The notes below the pieces were generated by a model that saw only the letters and a list, made by a program, of their open reading frames with translations, searched no databases and was not told the DNA's origin. Source: an uncultured Luminiphilus sp. (GTDB lineage Bacteria; Pseudomonadota; Gammaproteobacteria; Pseudomonadales; Halieaceae). From it: 41,633 bases of DNA. The stretch is taken from assembly GCA_905182485.1 (NCBI GenBank), contig CAJJBO010000024.1, positions 1-41,633 on the forward strand. The letters are read 5' to 3'. The translations under genes were made by a program, and so were the position numbers. Below, piece by piece: positions 34,868 through 41,633 of the stretch; within the stretch, counting starts at the first letter, position 1, and the number at the start of each line of letters is the position of its first letter.

Positions 34868-36568
34868 GTGTTATTTGGAATGTGTAAAACATACACCTGC
34901 GATTTTTTTACAAACGAGACCATTATTTTGAAGTCACATTTTTCAGTCATCTGGGAATCGGTCGCCGATGCCGTGCCCGAACACATTGCACTCATTCAAG
35001 GCACACGCCAGATAACGTGGCGAGACTATGAGCATCGTGCTGCGCAACTGGCACAGGCGCTGCTCGATGTGGGTTTGCGCAAAGATTCAAAGGTCGGCAT
35101 GTATCTCTACAACTCTCCAGAGTATGCCGAGACTAATTTTGCTGCGCTGAAAATCGGCGGCGTGCCGATCAACGTCAACTATCGCTACCTCGATGAAGAA
35201 CTCTATTATTTATTAGACAATGCCGACGCCGAAGCCCTGGTATTTCATAGCTCGTTGGGGGACCGAGTGGCTCGAATCTGCCATCGATTACCTCAGCTTA
35301 AGATCCTGATTTCTGTTGACGATGGTCCAACCGAAAGCGGCACAGACGGACCCTCTACAGCCCTACCCTATGACACAGTGCTATCAGAGGCCTCTGGCGC
35401 TGCACGGACGAACCCCATAGGCGACGAAATTTATATGCTCTACACCGGTGGTACGACCGGTATGCCAAAGGGCGTCATGTACCCGGTGACGGACTTTACC
35501 GAATTTTTCATGCGGGGCATGCCACCCATGATTGGCCTCGATCCTTTTGAGACCGCTGATGCATTTGCTCCGATGGCGCGGCAAATGGTGGATGCTAAGC
35601 AGGCCGTCGTAGCCATGTCCGGGCCCCCGCTGATGCATGGCACCGGCTGTTGGTTGGGCTTGATGTTTCCGCACATGCTGGGTGGCACATCAGTCTTGCT
35701 GGAGAACCGGGGGTTCAAGCCTGAAGAGGTTTGGGACGCGGTTGATCGCAACCAAATCGCCCAAATGGTGATTGTCGGCGACGCTTTTGCCAAACCGCTG
35801 CTGCGGGCTTTAGAGACCGAACCAGACCGCTGGAACACCTCCAGTCTTCGTCTAATAACCTCATCAGGTGCTATGTTTACAACGCCTGTGAAGCGCGGCC
35901 TGATCGAACACATCCCTGAGCTCGCGATTGCCGATGTACTCGGTTCAACGGAGGGCGGGATGGGTCAGTCAATCATGACCAAAGATACACCCGCGAGCGA
36001 GACAGCAAAGTTCAAGCTGCTACCGGTGGCAAAAGTCCTGTTACCCGATTGCAGTCGCGAGGTGGTGCCTGGTTCCGGTGAGGTGGGCGTGGTCGTGCAA
36101 AGCGGGATGGTGCCCTTGGGATATTACAAAGACCCCGACAAATCAGCGCGCACCTTCAAAGAGATAGACGGCAAGCGCTATGCGTTCCCGGGCGATATGG
36201 CAACGGTGGAGGCTGATGGTTCCATTATCCTCTTGGGCCGTGGCAGCGCCTGTATCAATACCGGCGGCGAAAAAGTGTTTCCAGAAGAAGTTGAGGAAGC
36301 GCTGAAGCTGCATGATGCGGTGGAGGATGCACTCGTCTTTGGGCTAGACGATGATCGATTTGGTAGCCGCGTGGCGGGCATTGCCTCACTCGAAAAAACC
36401 CGCGCTGTTAGTGCTGACGATGTCTTGACCGCCACGCGGGGCCTGCTGGCCAGTTATAAGGTACCCAAAGAGCTCCTCATCGTACCCGCCGTGCCCAGAG
36501 CGCCCAACGGCAAGGCCGATTACAAAGCCGCAAAACAACTGCTGATGGACACTAAAAATACGCCGTAG
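34868..36568 (+). CDS. Acyl-CoA synthetase (AMP-forming, FadD-like)
   Basis: ATP-dependent acid:CoA ligase of about 545-566 residues. The adenylation core begins SVIWESVADAVPEHIALIQGTRQITW. The phosphate loop is YMLYTGGTTGMPKGVMYP. Later come DVLGSTEGGMGQSI (acyl-adenylate motif), YAFPGDMATVEADGSIILLGRGSACINTGGEKVFPEEVEEAL (hinge and CoA-binding), and catalytic Lys in APNGKADYKAAK. The group resembles FadD19/FadD3-type ligases acting on steroid, terpenoid or aromatic acids. Start uncertain: GTG 34868 opens the frame, ATG 34880 and TTG 34928 are alternatives, and the domain begins after the latter. It stands alone; no beta-oxidation genes are adjacent. Confidence 0.88.
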   Translation: MLFGMCKTYTCDFFTNETIILKSHFSVIWESVADAVPEHIALIQGTRQITWRDYEHRAAQLAQALLDVGLRKDSKVGMYLYNSPEYAETNFAALKIGGVPINVNYRYLDEELYYLLDNADAEALVFHSSLGDRVARICHRLPQLKILISVDDGPTESGTDGPSTALPYDTVLSEASGAARTNPIGDEIYMLYTGGTTGMPKGVMYPVTDFTEFFMRGMPPMIGLDPFETADAFAPMARQMVDAKQAVVAMSGPPLMHGTGCWLGLMFPHMLGGTSVLLENRGFKPEEVWDAVDRNQIAQMVIVGDAFAKPLLRALETEPDRWNTSSLRLITSSGAMFTTPVKRGLIEHIPELAIADVLGSTEGGMGQSIMTKDTPASETAKFKLLPVAKVLLPDCSREVVPGSGEVGVVVQSGMVPLGYYKDPDKSARTFKEIDGKRYAFPGDMATVEADGSIILLGRGSACINTGGEKVFPEEVEEALKLHDAVEDALVFGLDDDRFGSRVAGIASLEKTRAVSADDVLTATRGLLASYKVPKELLIVPAVPRAPNGKADYKAAKQLLMDTKNTP

Positions 36569-36637
36569 CGGCGACTTACCCTAATCAGAAATGAGGCATG
36601 CTGCACCTTTTACCGCTGGGGCAGCACCTTTTTCAAG

Positions 36638-36790
36638 CTAGGAGGCTAGAAGACCCGCGATCAGAAATAAAATAGCCGCACCCACAGCCCCCATGAATGC
36701 ATAGGGTAACTGCGTGATGGCATGATCATAGGTCTTACAGCCAGCACCCTGTGCACTCAGGATGGTGGAGTCAGAGTAAAAAGTTGGCGG
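36638..36790 (-). pseudogene. C-terminal remnant of an NhaC-type Na+/H+ antiporter
   Basis: Leftward frame ending at the TAG at 36638-36640 reads YSDSTILSAQGAGCKTYDHAITQLPYA and then a membrane helix (AVGAAILFLIAGLLAS). NhaC-family proteins contain the matching SDTTILSS.GAGCDH.DHVRTQLPYA followed by the last helix. Upstream of FAPPTFYSDS the frame loses any membrane-protein character, and the acyltransferase gene begins within 100 bp, so only the last 50 or so codons remain. Confidence 0.65.
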
Positions 36791-36878
36791 CGCAAAGTCG
36801 CCCACCTGCACCACAGTTGGGGCGGAGTGTTCAGCCTGCGGTGCGCAAATGGCGTTAAGGCTCTAGCGTGGGATGAAT

Positions 36879-37460
36879 CTATGCACCGGAATGACGCGCA
36901 GACCCACTTAAGGACAGCGTTTTTATTGTCTCAACAAGCTTGGGCACGTCATTGAACTCTTCAATCAGTGATGCCAGCTGCACCGTACGCTCTTTGTAAT
37001 GCAAAATAGCCGGCAGCACGGGGACACCGGCTGCTGAGGCAATCCTCGCAAAACCCTGCTTGAACTGCCCTGAAGCACCTCGCGTGCCTTGTGGCGTCAC
37101 GCCCAGTACCAAGCGAGAGCGACGACTAAATTCGGCACTCATTTGCTCGACCAGTCCCTGGGCACTGCGACGGTCAACGGGTATACCCCCCAAGCCTCGG
37201 AGGATGGGCCCCAACGGAAACCAAAACAGGGTGTGTTTCATCATAAAGCTCGACTTCAAGCCTAAGGACCAAAGCACCGCTATCGTCAGGATAAAATCCA
37301 TGTTTGAACTGTGGGGCATCAGGGCAACAACAAACTTGGGCCGATCGGGAAACTCACCGTTGATGCGCCAACCCATCATCCTCAGCGTCAGTCGACCAAT
37401 CACCCGTGTGAACGGGTTATCAACCTGCGGCAACTGACTTCCTAGTTTTTGCCACTGCAT
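36879..37460 (-). CDS. PlsC-like acyltransferase
   Basis: A 193-residue lysophospholipid/glycerol acyltransferase-family protein. The catalytic HX4D motif is HSSNMD (about residues 51-56). The substrate motif GGIPVDRRS follows at about 89-97, and TPQGTRGA stands for the usual PEGTR motif. A hydrophobic stretch FILTIAVLWSLGL lies between them. It transfers an acyl chain at the inner membrane; the acceptor cannot be named. It is shorter than full PlsC (about 240). The unusual C-terminal SGSARHSGA at the stop, together with the NhaC remnant just behind, suggests that the 3' end may have been rewritten by a deletion. Confidence 0.75.
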   Translation of the reverse strand: MQWQKLGSQLPQVDNPFTRVIGRLTLRMMGWRINGEFPDRPKFVVALMPHSSNMDFILTIAVLWSLGLKSSFMMKHTLFWFPLGPILRGLGGIPVDRRSAQGLVEQMSAEFSRRSRLVLGVTPQGTRGASGQFKQGFARIASAAGVPVLPAILHYKERTVQLASLIEEFNDVPKLVETIKTLSLSGSARHSGA

Positions 37461-37897
37461 GTTTTATCGGCTCCAATACGTTGCAACAGTCTCACCAAGC
37501 AATCTCTAGCCTATTGCACAGCACAATCAGCCACTGACAGTGATAGAACATTGAGCGAACTTAGCCACCAAGACCCAGATCGCCCTAACCAGCCGCCACA
37601 GAGCAACTAGCCCGCTAACTATAGCAGGGCTGAGGTCGCCACACGTAATCGTGCAATCGGCAACACCGTATTGAAACCAAACGGCTCAAAACCAGTAAGC
37701 CCAATCCGTTCTAACCGTCTGCTGCTAACGGGCCTCCTGAACAAAAATATCCCAAAGCAGAGCGGCTTCACGGGGGGAGCTGCAATGATCGAGCAGGTGG
37801 GAGCCTCCTCAGGCTGCTGCGACACTCAAGATTCCATCGCTTAGACTCATTCCCGGTAGACTCCGCACCACCACTCCTCATTTTTGAATACGGCTTC
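37461..37897. other. Intergenic stretch, about 440 bp, no supported gene
   Basis: Divergent spacer between the acyltransferase and the rightward exporter. A 68-codon leftward frame (37619-37825) has no family match and a biased composition. I see no RNA gene, repeat or clear terminator. Confidence 0.5.
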
Positions 37898-38638
37898 ATG
37901 GATCCTATTACTCTGAACATCGCTCTCCTCTCGCTCCTCGCTTTTTTTACCTCGGCCATCAGTGCAACAGTCGGACTAGGGGGCGGTGTTATTTTGATGC
38001 TGTTAATGCCCGGGTTATTGCCCCTGACGACAGTCATTCCGATTCATGCGCACGTTCAGCTGTGGAGTAACGTCAGTCGAGTTTGCTTTGGGCTGCATCA
38101 CGTTGCGTGGCGTCTGGCTCTCCCATTACTGATAGGAAGTAGTGTGGGCGCGTTAATGGGCTACTACTGGGTGGATATGATTAGCATCGCTTTTCTCCCT
38201 ATGATCGCAGGCGTCGTTATTTTGATCGTCACCTGGGTGCCGCTGCCGTCTGCCCTAGTACCTGGGACTTGGTCTGTTACTGCCCTCGGCTTTTATCAAA
38301 CAGGCCTTGGCATGCTAGCGGGCGCAACTGGCCCGCTGGGGGCGACCGTTTTAAGTAAAATCAATACCGAGAAGGAATGGCTGGTGATCAACACGGGCTT
38401 CTATATGACGATGAACCACGGCCTACGCGCACTGACCTTTGGGCTACTCGGGTTTTCGTTTTGGCAGTGGTGGCAGGTCATCCTGCCTATGTCGATCACC
38501 TGCATTGTGGGTTCTTATGTGGGCACGCAACTTCGTCGCTATCTACCACAAAAGAATTTTGCCCTGATATTCCGATGGCTGATCACGCTGCTGGCCCTCC
38601 GCATGATGCTGATGTTCATAAGCGACGGGGCACCATAA
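37898..38638 (+). CDS. TauE/SafE-family membrane exporter (second)
   Basis: A 246-residue inner-membrane permease with about eight helices. The N-half turn is SATVGLGGGVILMLLMPGLLPL and the C-half begins QTGLGMLAGATGPLGATVLSK, the Gly-rich repeats of the family. HAHVQLWSNVSRVCFGLHHVAW between helices is conserved in the subgroup. It is unlike the other exporter at 29452. It stands next to a zinc-type TonB receptor, with 75 bp between their convergent ends. Its substrate may be an anion such as sulfite, or unknown. Confidence 0.82.
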   Translation: MDPITLNIALLSLLAFFTSAISATVGLGGGVILMLLMPGLLPLTTVIPIHAHVQLWSNVSRVCFGLHHVAWRLALPLLIGSSVGALMGYYWVDMISIAFLPMIAGVVILIVTWVPLPSALVPGTWSVTALGFYQTGLGMLAGATGPLGATVLSKINTEKEWLVINTGFYMTMNHGLRALTFGLLGFSFWQWWQVILPMSITCIVGSYVGTQLRRYLPQKNFALIFRWLITLLALRMMLMFISDGAP

Positions 38639-38713
38639 AGTCTCATCGCCTCAACATCGCGATCCAAAGCGCGGTCATGGCTGACGTCGCGACGCCACCC
38701 ATGACCGCTCTTT

Positions 38714-41097
38714 TCAGAAGTCGAAACGCAACCGAACGCCGATATTGCGCCCCGGAAGTGGTACCTGATCCTTAACAAACGATGCGTGATTTCGTCCAAC
38801 CTCATCGGTAAGATTCCGAGCAAAAGCACTCAACGTGAAACGTGTCGAATCGGTGAATCCATAGGACCAAGACGCATCGGCATTCACTAATGTGAAGCCA
38901 TCAGTGGTCGATTCGCCGAGCGCCACGTTTTTCTGCTGCTCCACATCTTTCACTAAGACCCTGACCGAGAAATCGTCGAGGGTGTAGCGCGCTGTAAACA
39001 TGTTCCGAGCAGGCGTAATACGCGGCACATCTTGGCCATTAGAAAACTCGGCCTCAACCTCATCTCTAGCCAGACTCAGCTGGAGCTGGCCACGAGGCAG
39101 TTCAAAACGAGCGCCAATCTCGATCTCATACCCAGTGAACTCGGCATCTTGCTGCTTATACTCGGCTAAAGTCAGATCACCGTGCTCGATATGCCCTTCG
39201 CCTTCATGCTCGTCGTCATGGTCACCGTCATGGTCACCGTCCATGTGATCCTCGTGTTCTTCTTCCAGCTCGTCACGCAGATAGATGTAATTATCAATTT
39301 GACTATGGAAGACAGAAGCTGTGCCATACCAAACATCGGCATTGAACTTGAAGGTGAGGTCAATGCTGTCAGACCGTTCGGTATCCAGCGTGACATCACC
39401 GAGTTCGTAACGACTGGTCGCCAGGTGCTCACCGTTCATGAACAATTCCTGAGAAGAAGGCACCTTGCTGACGCTCGATAGCCCCAAAGCAATAGAGGCG
39501 TTGTCATTAATGTCGCGACTCAGAGAGGCTGCGACGCTGAAGGCATCCTCCTCGAAAGACTGAGGCTCAAAAACCATCTCTTCATCGTGATGTCCCTCAT
39601 GCTCGTCGCCGTGCTCACCTTCATGCTCGTCGTCGTGGTCACCTTCATGCTCGTCGTCGTGCTCATCCTCGTGATGTCTTTCGGCAATAGAACCATCACG
39701 CTCCACCCGATCGAAGCGAGCGCCAAAATCCAGTGTTGCAAAACCAAAATCATCCGAAGTGAAGAAGCCCAATGTCGTCTCAGTAGAGTCAACCGGTGCC
39801 ATAAAGGCTTCCTCACCGATAATTGACATCTCCTCCTGAGCATAATTAAACACCAGTCGACGAATTCGCTCGCCCGCACTCAGGTCTAGCGCAACCTGTA
39901 CTTCGGTTGACTCGTTGCTGAATACGGTGGGACCTTCTGCATGTCCGTGCCCCTCATGCCCCTCCTCGTCGTGATCTTCTCCATCGTGCTCTTCCTCCGC
40001 ATGCTGCTCCATCAACTCGTAGTCGCTGTCCTTGACCACAAAGTCGATGGCATTGATGAAAGGCAGTGACGTATTAAAGGACCCGCGAAGGGTCAGAGTC
40101 TCTGATTCGGTATTGGAAAAAATGCGTTCGCCTTCATGCTCATCATGGCCCTCTTCGTCATGGTCATCGTCATGGTCGTCGTCATGGTCTTCGTCATGGT
40201 CTCGTCATGCTCGTCATGGCCGTCTTCATGCGCACCATGATCATCCCCATGAAAAGGAATGCCATACGTATTGCTGAGATCGCTGTAAGAGACACCGACA
40301 TAACCCCAGTCACCGGTTGTTGACACACCAAAGCGATGCGCGGTCGATTCAGCATCAGAGTTCGCCAGGGTGTCCATGTCTCCGTGCTCTTCTCCATGCT
40401 CTTCTCCATGGTCCTCGTCGTGATCATCATCATGATCCTCACCATGACCTTCATCGTGACCGCCTAGGACCGCATCATCAGGAATCTTATAGTTCTCCAT
40501 ATCAGTATCTTGGTAGCTATACGTGATATTCAAAGCACCCACATTGCCACGGAGTGCAAAGTCGAGCGCCTCTCCCTCATTCACAGACTGAGATTCCGCG
40601 CCTAAGGAGCCGCTAAATCCGTCTAGGTCGGTCATCGGGATCGCGCCATCAACAATATTCACAATGCCGCCGATCGCACCATTGGAATACATCAACGCAG
40701 AGGGACCGCGCACCACCTCAATCTGTTGTATGTGGCCCAAGATCGAGTCGATTGGATGATCGGGGCCTAGTCCTGATACATCCCTCACCACGGTCCCATT
40801 GTTGAGCACTCTGACCCGAGTACCGCTCATGCCTCGGATAATGGGCTGGCCCACAGCAGCACCAAAATCGGCTGTCGAAACACCGAGCAGCGCATCGATA
40901 TGCTCGCCCAATGACTGAGCGCCTGATTGAGCGATTTCGTCGCCATCGATCACGTGAATCGGCGCTGCAGAAGCGCTGTTTACACCCGTAAATGACGCCG
41001 TGACAACGGTTTCTTCGATTAATGTCTCTTCGCTTCCAGTAGCTGCGAACGGAATAACCGCAACGGCTACGAGAGTATGTGCTGCTTTGCGCCGCAT
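38714..41097 (-). CDS. znuD: ZnuD-like zinc TonB-dependent receptor with His/Asp/Glu-rich loops, one frameshift
   Basis: Outer-membrane receptor of about 794 residues after repair of a single missing base near 40200 (GAGACC for GAGGACC). The signal peptide covers about residues 1-22, followed by TonB-box-like EETVVTAS. The plug has IIRGMSGTRVRVLNNG, GLGPDHPIDS and IEVVRGPSALMYSNGAIGGIVNI. The barrel includes YSDLSNTYGIPFHGDDHG, the SYS..YGIPFH signature of ZnuD-type receptors. Five acidic-His inserts (for example GGHDEGHGEDHDDD, HHEDEHDDEHEGDH, EEEHEDHMDGDHDGD) probably gather zinc at the surface. The C-terminus is GVRLRFDF. A Cys-rich small protein lies 60 bp upstream. Confidence 0.88.
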
Positions 41098-41157
41098 ACC
41101 CGCCTCCTAACAATAAATTTCAATAAAGGTTGAGTGAACTTGGGAAAAAAGCTCAGC

Positions 41158-41496
41158 TCATATGGCGGGGCCCGGGCGATGAAAATCAAAGTGACATGGC
41201 GCGCAAGCCATTGGGCGGTCGATAGCATCACGCGCGTGCGGGAGTTGCGATGCGTCACAGGCCGCCGGTTGGAGGACGCCGTCTCGCAATGCCCCGTCAT
41301 CGTCGGCAGCCACCTGGCATTGCAGGCACAGCTGCTCATCGCACAATCGATCTCGAGCGAGGTGTTCGGCTGCCGATAGCTGGGCACACGCAAAGACCGC
41401 GCTCAACGCGAGCATCACGACGACGCGCCGTGTCAGTGTGAAGACGGCAACAACAAGCGACAATAACCTATGGGACGATGTACTTGAATGATACAT
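41158..41496 (-). CDS. Small exported Cys-rich protein, possible zinc chaperone
   Basis: A 112-residue protein with an N-terminal hydrophobic segment (VVVMLALSAVFACAQLSAAEH) and Cys pairs CDEQLCLQC and ACAPC with a terminal HFDFH. Small Cys/His proteins of this form sit beside zinc-uptake genes in marine gammaproteobacteria (annotated as zinc-uptake chaperones). The identification rests on form and place, not on a firm motif. The ATG at 41494-41496 lies inside a palindrome. An internal ATG near 41415 (MLALSAVFACAQL) gives a cleaner signal peptide and may be the true start. Probably co-transcribed with the ZnuD-like gene. Confidence 0.55.
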   Translation of the reverse strand: MYHSSTSSHRLLSLVVAVFTLTRRVVVMLALSAVFACAQLSAAEHLARDRLCDEQLCLQCQVAADDDGALRDGVLQPAACDASQLPHARDAIDRPMACAPCHFDFHRPGPAI

Positions 41497-41504
41497 TGTA
41501 TCAT
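41488..41504. promoter_or_regulatory. Perfect palindrome, candidate Zur operator
   Basis: ATGATACATTGTATCAT, a 17-bp perfect palindrome around a central T, in an AT-rich region upstream of the Cys-rich protein and znuD-like gene. The spacing and A/T-rich arms resemble Zur boxes (GTTATANNATAAC type) but do not equal a consensus. Confidence 0.4.
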
Positions 41505-41562
41505 ATACGATGATAATTGATATGAATCATTCACACCTAGGATTTGCGGCCGATTGCCACCT

Positions 41563-41633
41563 GTGAAAGCGACCTCTGCGAGCGCACCAGCCGCCAACCC
41601 GGAACCTCATTATTCAAAAGTGGAGCACCTGTG
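41563..41633 (+). CDS. Possible start of a gene running out of the window
   Basis: GTG 41563 opens a frame of 23 codons (MKATSASAPAANPEPHYSK...) to the window edge without a stop. An alternative is a GTG at 41631 behind GGAG. Neither has a recognised product. Divergent from the zinc locus, so it may share the palindrome. Confidence 0.25.
   Translation, partial: MKATSASAPAANPEPHYSKVEHL

Noticed and set aside
36722..36955. Rightward 77-codon frame
   Set aside because: Antisense to the NhaC remnant and the acyltransferase end; no family match.
37619..37825. Leftward 68-codon frame in the acyltransferase/exporter spacer
   Set aside because: Biased composition, no motif and no start signal.
39172..40526. 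Met/Thr-rich and Val/Leu-rich open frames on both strands over the znuD-like gene
   Set aside because: Shadow frames of the repetitive His/Asp/Glu codons.

Overview
The window looks like chromosomal DNA of a marine, aerobic gammaproteobacterium, possibly of the OM60/NOR5 (Halieaceae) type. This is an inference from gene content: TonB-dependent receptors, many VOC, SDR, MDR and GST enzymes, a BLUF photoreceptor, sorting-tail-like C-termini, a MetR/MesX/MesD cluster and a sulfatase. No rRNA or marker gene fixes the taxon. Many genes carry one-base indels, several of them in short homopolymers, while neighbours are intact. I therefore think most frameshifts are sequencing or assembly errors, and I describe such genes as one locus.

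Layout. 1-3.5 kb: a zinc metalloprotease (3' end outside the window), a DUF1330 protein, a frameshifted BLUF photoreceptor, two copies of a C-terminal tail plus terminator, and tRNA-Thr(CGT). 3.7-4.7 kb: a UDP-glucuronate-4-epimerase-like gene. 4.7-10.5 kb: six leftward genes packed like an operon (two MDR reductases, an MFS carrier and three VOC proteins, two of them exported), divergent from a large TonB-dependent receptor (10.8-13.4 kb). I read this as an uptake-and-conversion locus for an unknown small molecule. 13.5-19.2 kb: D-lactate dehydrogenase, a ThuA-like gene whose middle is replaced by an AT-rich MurF fragment, an SDR, a frameshifted GST and an exported amidohydrolase.

19.3-26.6 kb: a genomic island. 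It starts at an intact tRNA-Val(GAC), and the 3' part of that tRNA is repeated about 7 kb later (51 bp, one mismatch), with a third degraded copy further on. No integrase is visible. The cargo is an aromatic meta-cleavage set: MhpA-like flavin hydroxylase, FAH-type hydrolase, TetR regulator, divergent type I extradiol dioxygenase, a membrane-anchored GST and an arylsulfatase.

26.7-38.6 kb: a ferritin-like protein with an N-terminal Cys knuckle, the ribosome-rescue factor ArfB, a PhlG-like C-C hydrolase, two TauE/SafE exporters, and a methionine locus (MesD, MesX, MetR and a divergent Fre-like flavin reductase). These are followed by an acyl-CoA synthetase, an NhaC C-terminal remnant and a PlsC-like acyltransferase.

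38.7-41.6 kb: a zinc-type (ZnuD-like) TonB receptor with five His/Asp/Glu-rich inserts. Upstream of it are a small Cys-rich exported protein and a palindrome that could be a Zur operator.
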